Part shown: one piece after another, positions 54,920-64,000 of the stretch
Position numbering within the stretch: position 1 is the first letter of the stretch
Layout: each line of letters opens with the position of its first letter
NCBI RefSeq assembly: GCF_001612745.1
Contig: NZ_BDBA01000024.1
Location: 1-64,000 of the forward strand
Direction of reading: 5' to 3'
DNA length: 64,000 bases
Source: Nocardia amamiensis NBRC 102102
Lineage (GTDB): Bacteria; Actinomycetota; Actinomycetes; Mycobacteriales; Mycobacteriaceae
The notes under the pieces: generated by a model
What the model was told of the DNA's origin: nothing
The model's database searches: none
Seen by the model: the letters and a program-made list of their open reading frames with translations, nothing else
Position numbers and translations under genes: made by a program

Positions 54920-56140
54920 GTGGCTCCGGTGAGTGGTGTCAGGGTGTTGGTGGCGGGGGCGAGTATCGCGGGGCCCGCGCTGGCTCACTGGCTGCGTCGG
55001 CGGGGGGCCGAGGTGACCGTGGTGGAGCGGGCCCCCGAGCTGCGTCCCGGTGGGCAGGCAGTGGACGCGCGCGGGGTGACCAAGGAAGTCATCCGGCGGA
55101 TGGGGCTGGACGCAGCCGTGCGCGCGGCCCGCACCGAAACCGCCGGCGCGTACACCGTGGACGCGAACGGGAACGTGCTGGAAACCTTCCGCGCGGACGA
55201 CGACGGCGGCGACGGGTACATCGCGGAGATCGAGATCCTGCGCGGGGACTTGTCCCAGGTGCTCTTCGACGACACCCGGGACGGTGTCGAGTACGTCTTC
55301 GGCGACCGGATCGCCGAGCTCACTCAGGACGCGGACGGGGTCGATGTGGCCTTCGAGGGCGGCGACCGGCGGCGCTTCGACCTGGTGGTCGGGGCGGACG
55401 GGCTGCACTCGGCACTGCGAGCGATGGTCTTCGGGCCACGCGAGCGGTTCGTCCGCCACCTCGGGCACGTGCTGGCCTTCTACAGTGTGCCCAACGAGTT
55501 CGGGCTGGACCGCTGGCTGATCGACTACCAGGAGACCGGGCGCTCCGCCGGGCTGCGGCCCATCCAAGACGCCACCCGGGCGATGGCCATGTTCTCCTTC
55601 CCCTCGGGGAACTTCGACGTCGACTACCGCGACGTCGCGGCCCAGAAGCGCCTGCTGCGCCAGCGGATGGCCGGCATGGGCTGGTTGACCCCGCGCATCC
55701 TCGCGCACCTGGACGACACCCCGGACTTCTACCTCGACCAGGTCGCCCAAGTGGTGATGGACCGCTGGTCGAGCGGACGAGTTGGGCTGCTCGGGGACGC
55801 GGCCTTCAGCTCGTCACCGATGTCCGGGCAGGGTACGGGGCTGGCCCTGGTCGGCGCCTACCTGCTGGCCGGAGAGCTGGCCGCCGCCGGGTGGGACCCG
55901 GAGGCCGGGTTCGCCGGTTACGAGCGGCGGATGCGCTCGTTCGTCGAGGCCAACCAGGAGATCGGCCGGTTGAACGCGCGCAGCCGCGACGTCCCAGGGC
56001 CGGACGCCGAGCCGAGCCCCGACTTCGCCGGTGAATGGTTCACCGAGCTGATCGAGCGCGCGATCAACGGCATCGAACTCCCCGACTACGCAGGGGCGCC
56101 GGACTCCAGGGCCCCGGCCGGACCGCCGACCACCTCCTAG
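54920..56140 (+). CDS. FAD-dependent (group A) monooxygenase
   Basis: 406 residues from the GTG at 54920. FAD site VLVAGASIAGPALAHWLRRR, ribose contact VVERAPELRPGG, DG motif LVVGADGLHSALR and the second FAD motif VGLLGDAAFSSSPMSGQGTG are all present. It resembles tetracycline-modifying TetX-like and anthraquinone hydroxylases at family level, but the substrate cannot be assigned. It is the last ordinary chromosomal gene before the lower-GC island. Confidence 0.88.
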   Translation: MAPVSGVRVLVAGASIAGPALAHWLRRRGAEVTVVERAPELRPGGQAVDARGVTKEVIRRMGLDAAVRAARTETAGAYTVDANGNVLETFRADDDGGDGYIAEIEILRGDLSQVLFDDTRDGVEYVFGDRIAELTQDADGVDVAFEGGDRRRFDLVVGADGLHSALRAMVFGPRERFVRHLGHVLAFYSVPNEFGLDRWLIDYQETGRSAGLRPIQDATRAMAMFSFPSGNFDVDYRDVAAQKRLLRQRMAGMGWLTPRILAHLDDTPDFYLDQVAQVVMDRWSSGRVGLLGDAAFSSSPMSGQGTGLALVGAYLLAGELAAAGWDPEAGFAGYERRMRSFVEANQEIGRLNARSRDVPGPDAEPSPDFAGEWFTELIERAINGIELPDYAGAPDSRAPAGPPTTS

Positions 56141-56359
56141 GCCAGGCCGTAGGCGTCACATAGCGTGTCGAGAGGGACGACGCTTCGGTAAGCGGCCACC
56201 GCCGGACTCGGATGTAGATGTGGTGTGCGAGGGGTTGATCTCGCACTGGCGCAACCGTCTTGACCTGAACGTTTCCGTTCTATGTGGTTGGGCTGGAAGC
56301 AGTCCAAGAATCGGGGCAACCCGCTGACATGCGGAAGCGTGTTGCTGGTTTGTGCCCTC

Positions 56360-56414
56360 GGCAGGACACGCACAACATGGGCAACTGTAAAACGCCTGGT
56401 CATCGTGGGTAACT
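56360..56414. repeat. About 50-bp dispersed repeat, copy 1
   Basis: GGCAGGACACGCACAACATG with GGGCAACTG and a later CGTGGGTA block nearly match 60625-60676, with three small gaps. In this copy one plus-strand frame reads QDTHNMGNCKTPGHRG to a stop. It lies in the 570-base gene-poor stretch before the defence island. Confidence 0.6.
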
Positions 56415-56697
56415 ATTCAACTTGAGCGTTGCGACGTGCTTGCGCCAGCCACCCGCCCCTCCCATCTTCATGGAGTCCTGGGCTGGGCGTGTCGAACTTG
56501 GGATGATGAGGCCGACCTGCGGATTTTGGGTGGGCAATTGGTGATCGAAGCTGGATGCGCGCTACATGTGGACTGCCGTCGACTTGGCGGACTGCTTCTA
56601 GTCGAGTGATATCGAGGAAGACGCTGGCTCGGGCTGACCGATCGGCGAGGTGTCCGGCGATCACCAGGTGGTCACCAGCAGGCACTAGTCGCGACAC
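56413..56697 (-). CDS. Weak hypothetical ORF of 94 residues
   Basis: From a GTG at 56695-56697: VSRLVPAGDHLVIAGHLADR, then RASVFLDITRLEAVRQVDGS and a Pro/His-rich tail. The first 60 residues have plausible composition and codon use, the tail less so. It would be divergent from the 435-residue gene. No ribosome site or family recognised, and it could be a chance frame. Confidence 0.3.
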   Translation of the reverse strand: MSRLVPAGDHLVIAGHLADRSARASVFLDITRLEAVRQVDGSPHVARIQLRSPIAHPKSAGRPHHPKFDTPSPGLHEDGRGGWLAQARRNAQVE

Positions 56698-56748
56698 GCT
56701 AATCTGCTCGTGAACATTGATGTCGCGATCGAAGGTTCAGGGGAGAGC

Positions 56749-58056
56749 ATGGCATCGGCACAGCCGGAGTGGGGGAGTTCGGGCGCTTCAGCTCGTACGT
56801 TGCGGCTAGCGATTCTGCGTCCTGATGCGGATTTCCTCAATCTGATCGACCTGGACCCGTCGAAGGAAAGGTCCTACTCGCAGTCTTGTCGAGACTGGCC
56901 GGAGTCGAAGCCGCACCTCGCTATCATCGTTGACCCTCATACCCAGCCGGGCAGGAATTCCGGCGAGCGGATTTGGGGACTGAGTATCGTCCGCCCAGCC
57001 CATAAGACGGACCGGGACCGGAAGGTTTTCGTTTCTCATGGACGGCGGTTTCGGGAGCATGTCGCTATCCCGGGAGGCTGGTTCAGTGCTGACACCTCTG
57101 ACAGATTGCCGGAGAGCGGCCCCATCACGCGAAGTGCGAGTGCTGTATTGGCCAATCTCCGGGAGCTCTCACCTTATGTTGCGACCGAAGTGGAGAAGCT
57201 GACGCCTCTCCTTGATGATGAGGGAGATTGGGGCGAACGTGAGCTTCGCTGGCGAGACGAGCGCGATGCTCTGTTGCTCTTCGCAAAGATCGCTGGCGTG
57301 GCCCCGAAGGACTTCGTTCAGGTCCAGCACTGGAACAGGACTTTAGCTGGGGCGAGTTTCATCAGCGGGCTTCCTGACGCTGCAGCTCAGCTGGAACTCG
57401 ACGATATCCGCGGGCGTATCGTAGATAGGCTCGGCAGTGCTGGTGAGACAGTGGTGCGAGCGTTCGTCGACGCGACGCGTCAGAGGAAGAACTACGACCT
57501 TCAGGTGACGTCTGTAGTCGCTCGGCGTGAAATCACGTCAGAGAACGGTTCGATCGATGCCTATTACTATCATGCGGCCACCGAGACACTCGTCATGTTC
57601 CGCTACGTGGGGCGCGGACTGGATGCTCTCTTGTCACCTAGCGTCCGGCGCAGCTTAGCCGAACTCCATACGCATTCCCGTGGCTGGATGCTACGTACTC
57701 GGCGGAGACGCGACGATTTCGGATTGTTGGAAAACCCAATCTTTGTCCGCATCCATGCAGACGTACCATTTACGTCAGCGCTGCCGCGCACGATTCCGGG
57801 CGCGATCTACCCCATTGAGCAAGTCGAAGTTGCGATTTCGACAGTGGATGATATCAATTCGCTACGTCCGTTTGCCGTGTTTCGTCGGCATCTTGTACCG
57901 ACCGATTTCGTTCGACTAGCGCGTGACGGTTGGTTCGGGGCGCGCGAGGTCACCCTGGATGCGGTCCTCGACTTAGTCAAGATGTCTGCGGATGCCCTCG
58001 GATCTGTCCTGCTGGTTGTCGACTTCGATACTCGGCCACGCGGCAACGGGCCGTAA
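56749..58056 (+). CDS. Unrecognised 435-residue protein upstream of AIPR (defence candidate)
   Basis: Start chosen at the ATG at 56749 because of AGGGGAG just upstream; an ATG at 56710 would add 13 residues. Visible parts: LRLAILRPDADFLNLIDLDP, a middle acidic region LDDEGDWGERELRWRDERDA, and a C-terminal half with DAYYYHAATETLVMFRYVGR and PGAIYPIEQVEVAISTV. No catalytic motif I can name. Its less GC-rich codon use matches the AIPR and restriction genes, and it lies 56 bases before AIPR, so the pair is probably one transcription unit. Confidence 0.7.
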   Translation: MASAQPEWGSSGASARTLRLAILRPDADFLNLIDLDPSKERSYSQSCRDWPESKPHLAIIVDPHTQPGRNSGERIWGLSIVRPAHKTDRDRKVFVSHGRRFREHVAIPGGWFSADTSDRLPESGPITRSASAVLANLRELSPYVATEVEKLTPLLDDEGDWGERELRWRDERDALLLFAKIAGVAPKDFVQVQHWNRTLAGASFISGLPDAAAQLELDDIRGRIVDRLGSAGETVVRAFVDATRQRKNYDLQVTSVVARREITSENGSIDAYYYHAATETLVMFRYVGRGLDALLSPSVRRSLAELHTHSRGWMLRTRRRRDDFGLLENPIFVRIHADVPFTSALPRTIPGAIYPIEQVEVAISTVDDINSLRPFAVFRRHLVPTDFVRLARDGWFGAREVTLDAVLDLVKMSADALGSVLLVVDFDTRPRGNGP

Positions 58057-58112
58057 CCCCTGCACTGAGGCTTCGGTCATTTCAAGACGCTAACGATGGG
58101 AGACAACTATCC

Positions 58113-60227
58113 ATGGCCACGCTGGGAGCGGATACACCTCGCCAAGTCACACAGGTCCGCGAACAGCTTCACGAGACGTTCGACGGGGTGATCGATGACA
58201 GTGACATCGCTCATTTCCAAGGAGGCAACTATGAGCAGCGCTTCCTCTCGCGCGCTCTGGCCGCGCTCGCCGTGCGATGTGTAGCAAAATGTAATGCCGC
58301 AGAGGCGGCCGGCTTTGTCACCGACGGCATCGCTGACCAGGGTCTGGACGCAATCGCTCCGCTACCCGAAAGCGGACAGGTTCTGCTGGTCCAGGCGAAA
58401 TGGAGCGACAAAGGCACTGCAACCTTTGATGTGGATGCCGCGAAGGCAATGGTCGACGGTCTGAACCGAATCGAGAATGAGCTTTACGAGCAGTTCAATC
58501 AGCGTGCCGCGGCTCTCGCTCAAGAGGCGAGGCCGCTGCTCATCACGGGCAGGACGACTCTGTTAATTGCACTGATGGGTACAGTGCAACCTTCGCCTCC
58601 GGCACGTCAGGTCCTGGATAACGCGCTCAACGAGTTCAACAAGTACGGCGCCCGCGTGAACGTCCAAGTCCTGTTCGCTGCTGATTTCCATGAGCAGGTA
58701 CACGCAGATCTCCGACCGGAACCAATCTGCTTGGACGTACGGCTAGACGACTGGTACAAGCAGAAAGGACCACTCGAGGCATACCAGGGCACAGTCGCCG
58801 CTGAAAGCGTCGCCGACTGGTTTGAAGCGCACGGAACTGCCCTGTTCGAGCACAACCTCCGGGCACCTCTCGGGACCACTGTGACGAACGCGGCGATCGG
58901 CCAGACCCTCACATCCACACCCACCACCTTCTGGCACCTGAACAACGGGATCACCATGATCTGTGATGGGCTGGACGCCAAGCATGACAGCGCAAGGGCT
59001 CCACAGAGCAGGCCGACGACGCTATCAGTGACGGGCGCGAGTATCGTCAACGGAGCACAGACTGTACGCGCCATCGCCAGAGCCATGCTCGAAGAAGGCG
59101 ACGCAGCGGCCCATGCAACGCTGAGTATCAAGGTCATCAACACACAGGGCGACAAACAATTCGCGGTCGACGTATCCCAGGCGGCAAACCGGCAAAACGC
59201 CATCGAGCAACGCGATCACATTGCGCTTGAACCCGTGCACCAGGCGATCAAGGCAAACCTACGCGCAGAGCTCCGCAAGCACTATGTGATCAAGCGGGGC
59301 GAACCCGTCCCCGCTCCGGCCACCGGCTGTTCGTTGGACGAACTCGCGCTTGCCCTGGCATGCTTGCACCCCGACGCTGAACAAACCGCCCGCGCTAGTA
59401 GCTCCACCGAAAATCTCTGGGAGCAAGGACCCAACGGCAGTCATACACTATTGTTTCATCGAGAACCCTCTCCCCAAAAAGTCTGGCGTTCAGTACTGAC
59501 GCTGCGCGCCACTCGCAGCGCGGTGTATGAGCGGGGCAATGAACTCGACGGCCGCGAGGCCGCAGTTGCCGAACACGGCGGACTTCTCGTTACGCACCTG
59601 CTGTTCCAGTATCTCGGCGCGACAAGCATCGACGACCCTGACTTCGACTGGGACACTGAGGTTCTCGAAAAGATTCCGACTATTGTGGCGGAACTGGTGC
59701 GTCGACTGGCGCACCAGATCACTCTGAATGATCACCGCCCACAGATCAGAGCAACTTTTCAATCCGCAAAGCGATGCCAAGAGCTGGCCAAGCAAGTCCT
59801 CGACCAATTGGCGGACGGCATAGCCGTTCCCGAACCACCCGCGAAACAACGTAAGTCGCGCCGCCAGAACACGGTACCGCTCTTAGTTGACCGTCGCGTG
59901 ATCAAAGAGGGATCGGCGCTTCACTACGTCGCGCAGACCGAGCCCGAGCGCAAGGCCCTTGAAAACTGGCTCGAGGAAGATGAAAGGCGACGGCAGGCGA
60001 CGTGGGTCAATCACCGCACCAAATCGATCCTGTGGGCATACGACGAACAGCAGTACTCTCCATCTGGGCTCGTGTCGAAAATGTGGTGGGACGCGGGATG
60101 GGACGATCGGCCGGTCGCGAACCAAGGAACGATGCGCTGGTTGCTCGCCGACGGGCGGAGTCTATGGGATCTGGCGCAACTGATTCACAGTGAAGAAGAA
60201 GATGAGCCGGGAGATGACGAAAGCTAA
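58113..60227 (+). CDS. AIPR-family (abortive infection phage resistance) protein
   Basis: 704 residues from the ATG at 58113, preceded by GGGAG. N-terminal half: an ISADQGLDAIAP-like region (ADQGLDAIAPLPESGQVLLV, then QAKWSDKG), suggesting a PD-(D/E)XK-like nuclease start with Asp and Gln-Ala-Lys. The AIPR core is FWHLNNGITMICDGL, ASIVNGAQTVRAIARAML and FAVDVSQAANRQNAIEQRDH. The tail has LLVDRRVIKEGSALHYVAQT and a Trp-rich end. AIPR proteins act in phage-exclusion systems, usually with partner genes. Activity here is inferred. Confidence 0.85.
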   Translation: MATLGADTPRQVTQVREQLHETFDGVIDDSDIAHFQGGNYEQRFLSRALAALAVRCVAKCNAAEAAGFVTDGIADQGLDAIAPLPESGQVLLVQAKWSDKGTATFDVDAAKAMVDGLNRIENELYEQFNQRAAALAQEARPLLITGRTTLLIALMGTVQPSPPARQVLDNALNEFNKYGARVNVQVLFAADFHEQVHADLRPEPICLDVRLDDWYKQKGPLEAYQGTVAAESVADWFEAHGTALFEHNLRAPLGTTVTNAAIGQTLTSTPTTFWHLNNGITMICDGLDAKHDSARAPQSRPTTLSVTGASIVNGAQTVRAIARAMLEEGDAAAHATLSIKVINTQGDKQFAVDVSQAANRQNAIEQRDHIALEPVHQAIKANLRAELRKHYVIKRGEPVPAPATGCSLDELALALACLHPDAEQTARASSSTENLWEQGPNGSHTLLFHREPSPQKVWRSVLTLRATRSAVYERGNELDGREAAVAEHGGLLVTHLLFQYLGATSIDDPDFDWDTEVLEKIPTIVAELVRRLAHQITLNDHRPQIRATFQSAKRCQELAKQVLDQLADGIAVPEPPAKQRKSRRQNTVPLLVDRRVIKEGSALHYVAQTEPERKALENWLEEDERRRQATWVNHRTKSILWAYDEQQYSPSGLVSKMWWDAGWDDRPVANQGTMRWLLADGRSLWDLAQLIHSEEEDEPGDDES

Positions 60228-61156
60228 GCAAGTTGGACCGCCACCCCCAGCGCACAGTCTGCGGGTTGATCTCGGAAGGGAGCGCCGTAGCCGGTTGGAT
60301 GATTGTGTACCAGACCGGCCGGACTGTACGTTCTGATCGCGGAGTGTGGCGAGACAAAGCTGCTGCGGGCCAAGGGCATAGCGTTTTTGCCGGAGTAGCG
60401 TCTCGGCGAGCTTGCGGGCGGACGGGTGCGGCGAGTGGTGCTGTGCAGGTTGCCCAACAACCGGCGGACGCCGAGCGCGGAAGGTGTCCGATATACCCAA
60501 TACGCAGCAGACCCGCTACAGGTGCTTCCGTCCAGTGCTTCTGGAGATTCGAGAACTGCGTTTCGACGCACCCAACTAGGTTGCCACCATGTACTTTCAG
60601 CGGAACCGCAGGCGCTGATACCCGGGCAGGACACGCACACCATGGGCAACTGAAACGCCGGTCGCCGTGGGTAGATATCCCGTCTGACGTGATCGTGCCG
60701 TTCTGCGTGTGTGGGCGATCGGTCGCGACATCATGCTACCCCGGCTGGGCACATCGAAGAGGGAAACGGGCACTACCTGCGGTTTTCTAGTGGTTCGTTG
60801 GCGATCGAAGCGGCATACCAGTTGTGGAGGGTCCGCCGTGCACGCGCGGCGGGGCAGGCAGTGGTGGTTCACTGCGACGGCGCTCACCGAAGTTGACTCT
60901 GTCCCAATTCGCAGATCGATGGGAGTCGATTGATGTTGATGTACTTGGCGGTGTACGCGTTCGGTATGGACGGAGTCGGATCGACGATCGTTGCCGATGC
61001 TGTTACCAGGGGGATTCACAATGCCGCGTGTCCTACAAGCGTCTCATCGGTGCCAGGCAGTGTGTTTCGATGTTTGGGCCCCAGAACGACTTAGGTACCC
61101 TGTCACGGTTCATGGAGCCTTTGCTCCCCGGCGATGACTGATGCGGAGGAAACAGC
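60228..61156. other. Gene-poor stretch with decayed coding sequence
   Basis: About 930 bases between AIPR and the restriction enzyme. Many short frames, none convincing. A plus-strand piece near 60750-60895 (GHYLRFSSGSLAIEAAYQLW, RVRRARAAGQAVVVHCDG) has real-protein composition and may be a gene remnant. Repeat copy 2 lies inside. The end carries GGAGG before the TTG of the next gene. Confidence 0.45.
60625..60676. repeat. About 50-bp dispersed repeat, copy 2
   Basis: Partner of 56360-56414 in the same orientation: GGCAGGACACGCACACCATG with GGGCAACTG, then GGTCGCCGTGGGTAGAT. It lacks three bases relative to copy 1, which breaks the frame. The two copies bracket the 435-residue gene and AIPR. 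Confidence 0.6.
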
Positions 61157-63922
61157 TTGGCGACGGAAGAGTTGGCCCAGAAGGGGTACCTCACTCCCGA
61201 GGGGCTGCGCGGCTCACGGTTCGGCGATTTCGAACGCCTGGATCTTGGGTCTACGACGGTAGATATGCTGGCGAAAGCAGGACTTGAATTTTCTATGGCC
61301 GCCACAGTCGATTTTCCGTGCCAAAAGTACAAGGCCCCAAAGCTTCCCAAAAGCGCCAAGCCCGACACGCTATATGTCCAAAGAGTCGGGAGCGTAGTGA
61401 TTCCTGTAGCGGTTGCGGAATGGAAAGACCCCTCGCGTCTCCGATCTGACGACGACAAACTCAAAGCGGCCGAGCAGGCCGTGCACGGAGCCTTGGCTTT
61501 GGGGCTTCGGATCGCGATCACCACCGACGGGGCTCGCAACCGCTATCTTGACGCGGTTGCTTCGGCGAACGCCGGTGAGATCGTCGAGATCAATGAAAAC
61601 CGGGATTTCAGTCCAGGAGTGCTAGCCGATCTCTACCATGGTGAGTCTGGTGTAATTCGCAATCCTCGTCCATTGGCAGAGACGGTATGGCAGATCGTTT
61701 GGCACGCGACGAAGGCTGAGCCGAAAGACTGCCTGCTGACATTCGTTGAGATCTTCATGCTCAAATTCTTGTCGGACAATCTGCCGATGTCCGTGCTCGC
61801 CGCTGACCATCGATTCGATGTGCTCCTCGATGATCAGGCAGAGTTCAAGCAGAAGAAGGGGGCCAGCCAGATCGAGTACTATGTCAACACGATTAGGCCC
61901 CGCATAAAGCAAATCTTCACAGAACGTTTGCTTGTCACCGACCAGGCCGTGCGTGAGTTGTTCGGACTTGCCACAATTACCTCACAAACGTCCGTGATCA
62001 ACGGCTTTGCATTCTTACGGTCTTCGTCGACCACCACCATCGCGTCCTACAACAGAACTTTCTGCGAGATCCTTGAGACATTCCAGCAATTCGGTACGTT
62101 GACAAATATCGACCCGGAATTCAAGCTGAGACTTTACGAGACGTTCCTGCGTCGCTCCGCGCGGCAGCAGCGCCTCGGTCAGTTCTTTACCCCGCGCAAT
62201 ATTGTTAAGCCGATGGTGCGAATGGCCATGCTGAATCGACTTCCCGAGGGGGCGACCGTACTCGATCCGGCAGCCGGCGTTGGGGGATTCTTGCTAGAAC
62301 CGCTGTTGTTTCCTGATGCTCTTCCCGGCAACGTCTCTTTCCGCGATGGTTTGCCTAAGCAGCGAGTAAAGCTTGTTGGTTTGGATGTCGATGTAAACAC
62401 GAATATCTTGGCGAAAGCCAACATGCTTCTGCATCTCGCCGAATCAGTACGCGATCCGCATACTACGACAGACGCACTCAACCAGTCTCTTGCAAATACG
62501 TTCTTGTTGCTGAACGAAAACGAGACGCTCGGAAGCTTGCTGTACCCTCCGAAGAACTCGGTAGACGTGATACTCACGAATCCGCCATACGTAACGCAAG
62601 GCTCTTCGATCTATCGGAAAGAAATAGAGGAGGTGCGTGGTCCGAGAAACGGTGTCGTACTGAAGGACTACTACGATGCTGGCGGGCTGGGGGTGGAGGC
62701 GCTCTTTCTTCGCTATATTGCGGGAGCGCTCAAACCTGGAGGTCGAGCATTCGTCATTGTTCCTCTGGGTCTGCTCAATCGAACAGCGCACCGTATGAAA
62801 GCTGCACTCCTCGACGAATGCAATGTTATCGCGAGTATTCAGCTGCCACGAAACGCTTTCTTCAACACATCTCAGCCGACATACATCTTGGTTCTAGAGA
62901 AAAGGCGGACGAAAGCACAGTCGAGGCCAGCTGTCTTCTGTGGAATTGCTCGCACAATTGGCGAAACACTCGACTATGAGCGAGTGTCGACGCCGGATCA
63001 GAATGATCTGTCTGTTATTGCCGAGCTCTTCATTAGATACGTAAGGTCGAGCGACAACAGCGTGGCACGCCCCACCCCGTACGAAGATTGCGAGTTCGTC
63101 AAGATAGTTCCAAGCAAGTCGTTCGCGGCCGATGAAAGATGGGATGTCGTCCGTCACTGGACTGACGAGGAGCATGTAGCACTCGGCGAACGCGCCGGAA
63201 CTATAGATCGCGAGGAATTTATTCAGCTCGCCACCGAAACGCTGGAAGTGCTCATCACCGAATTGAAACAAGCGGAGTCCGAGCTGAAAAGTTTGTCTTC
63301 AGGTCCGACGGAGACATACTCCATAAGTGATGTATCGCAATTTCAGGTCCGCTCGGGAGTGCGGATCCGAAACTCGGATCTACGCGAGAATCCTGGGGAC
63401 ATACCAGTCTATTCGGTATTCACTCGACCTGATACAGTCAAAGGGTATATTGCGCTCGATTGGCTAGCCGATTGCGGCGTCGTACCTGAAGAATTTCCGA
63501 GCGTCACTGTGATGGCGACAGGGGCATCCGCAGTCGGCATGGTCTTCAACCGCGAGCCCGGATGCGTGATGACCGACGACGTCGTCATCGTCCAACCATG
63601 GAGTCCTGACGCCGAGTTGATCTGGCGTACCGAGACCGCCGAGAAACCGTCTGAAGCGCCGCCGCATCCGATCCAGGGGATCGACTTGAACTACCTCGCA
63701 GTCGCGCTCGCACAGAGCATCGCCCAGGGGGGATATGTGTACGAAGCGAAGCTTTATACCAAGCGGGTGCGTCAGCTTGAGATCGAGGTGCCTGTCGCAG
63801 ACGACGGCAAGCCTGATTTGGAACGGCAGCGGCAAATCGCGGCACTTGCAAAGCGTCTGGATACGATCCGCGCCAAATTGCAGGAGACCGGAGTGTGGAG
63901 CAAGAGCGTCCGATTGTCGTAG
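61157..63922 (+). CDS. Single-chain restriction-modification enzyme (type IIG/I-like N6-adenine)
   Basis: 921 residues from the TTG at 61157 (GGAGG seven bases upstream). Nuclease: PDTLYV (Asp70) and AVAEWKDP (Glu88, Lys90), a PD-(D/E)XK site. Methyltransferase: RRSARQQRLGQFFTP, motif I LDPAAGVGGFLL (Asp370) and NPPY at 475-478, the gamma-class N6-adenine pattern. The C-terminal 170 residues (GDIPVYSVFTRPDTVKGYIA, YVYEAKLYTKRVRQLEIEVP) resemble one HsdS target-recognition half. Cutting, methylation and recognition therefore reside in one chain, so no separate R or S gene is needed. Codon use is visibly less GC-rich than the housekeeping genes. Confidence 0.9.
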   Translation: MATEELAQKGYLTPEGLRGSRFGDFERLDLGSTTVDMLAKAGLEFSMAATVDFPCQKYKAPKLPKSAKPDTLYVQRVGSVVIPVAVAEWKDPSRLRSDDDKLKAAEQAVHGALALGLRIAITTDGARNRYLDAVASANAGEIVEINENRDFSPGVLADLYHGESGVIRNPRPLAETVWQIVWHATKAEPKDCLLTFVEIFMLKFLSDNLPMSVLAADHRFDVLLDDQAEFKQKKGASQIEYYVNTIRPRIKQIFTERLLVTDQAVRELFGLATITSQTSVINGFAFLRSSSTTTIASYNRTFCEILETFQQFGTLTNIDPEFKLRLYETFLRRSARQQRLGQFFTPRNIVKPMVRMAMLNRLPEGATVLDPAAGVGGFLLEPLLFPDALPGNVSFRDGLPKQRVKLVGLDVDVNTNILAKANMLLHLAESVRDPHTTTDALNQSLANTFLLLNENETLGSLLYPPKNSVDVILTNPPYVTQGSSIYRKEIEEVRGPRNGVVLKDYYDAGGLGVEALFLRYIAGALKPGGRAFVIVPLGLLNRTAHRMKAALLDECNVIASIQLPRNAFFNTSQPTYILVLEKRRTKAQSRPAVFCGIARTIGETLDYERVSTPDQNDLSVIAELFIRYVRSSDNSVARPTPYEDCEFVKIVPSKSFAADERWDVVRHWTDEEHVALGERAGTIDREEFIQLATETLEVLITELKQAESELKSLSSGPTETYSISDVSQFQVRSGVRIRNSDLRENPGDIPVYSVFTRPDTVKGYIALDWLADCGVVPEEFPSVTVMATGASAVGMVFNREPGCVMTDDVVIVQPWSPDAELIWRTETAEKPSEAPPHPIQGIDLNYLAVALAQSIAQGGYVYEAKLYTKRVRQLEIEVPVADDGKPDLERQRQIAALAKRLDTIRAKLQETGVWSKSVRLS

Positions 63923-63950
63923 TCGACCTCTTGGTGACTGCCAGGGCTCG

Positions 63951-64000
63951 ATGGATGCCCGCAGTGACGACGGCGAGCAGGCAACGGCTAATCCGGACGA
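63951..64000 (+). CDS. Possible start of a further gene (cut by the window edge)
   Basis: ATG at 63951 with AGGG five bases upstream opens MDARSDDGEQATANPD, still open at the right edge. Too short to identify; an overlapping GTG frame at 63934 is an alternative. Confidence 0.35.
   Translation, partial: MDARSDDGEQATANPD

Noticed and set aside
60426..61019. Several 60-140 residue frames in the AIPR to restriction-enzyme gap
   Set aside because: They overlap on both strands and lack starts with ribosome sites; at most one short stretch looks like a decayed gene.

Overview
The window reads as a chromosomal stretch of a high-GC actinomycete, most likely Nocardia or a close relative. Three things point there: the rpoB-rpoC and rpsL-rpsG-fusA-tuf housekeeping blocks, several GTG/TTG starts with GGAGG-type ribosome sites, and many DUF3558-type lipoproteins, type VII secretion (T7SS) style proteins and an FprB-type ferredoxin reductase. 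The species call is an inference from gene content, not from a search.

Layout. 1-4.3 kb: the rpoB 3' end and complete rpoC, closed by a strong hairpin. 4.3-6.1 kb (minus): a tightly coupled T7SS-accessory cassette (YbaB-like, EspC-like, a frameshifted third gene, a lipoprotein). 6.2-21.9 kb: small metabolic and regulatory units, including an aldo/keto reductase with a divergent XRE regulator, ArsR/SRPBCC, pirin/GNAT, MerR/ABM, a histidine phosphatase, fprB, an acyl-ACP thioesterase, a quinone reductase with an AlkZ-like protein, Lrp divergent from hppD, and two DUF3558 lipoproteins. 21.9-26.7 kb: the str operon with a plausible promoter and a terminator.

26.7-41 kb is an accessory and scarred region. 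It holds an FAD oxidoreductase, a 5'-truncated and frameshifted AfsA-type gene, a junction made of the tuf 3' end joined to the neighbouring lipoprotein 5' end, and two copies of an 89-bp repeat bracketing about 9.6 kb. Inside lies a divergent pair of T7SS-type proteins. One is about 1,620 residues with a WXG-like N-terminus, a kinase-like domain, six FHA repeats and a C-terminal HEFGH zincin. The other is a WXG protein whose zincin domain has lost both catalytic histidines. A small acidic gene follows the large protein. Next come a frameshifted gene, vapBC, and a chain of very small coupled genes that include proteins under 60 residues, then an XRE/DUF397 deletion remnant.

41-56 kb: two SUKH-like proteins, a desaturase, a serine hydrolase, a large LuxR-type ATPase regulator, an HXXEE membrane protein, a secreted His-rich protein with a YtkA-like lipoprotein, an LLM oxidoreductase, a two-headed TetR regulator, a GIY-YIG protein and an FAD monooxygenase. 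A shared TCAGTCA/TGACTGA palindrome links three transcription units near 49.5 and 51.9 kb.

56-64 kb: a visibly less GC-rich defence island, with an unrecognised 435-residue protein, an AIPR (abortive infection) protein and a single-chain restriction-modification enzyme. About 50 bp is repeated upstream of the first and last of these genes. The strongest candidates for something undescribed are the FHA/kinase/zincin protein with its neighbours, and the 435-residue/AIPR pair.
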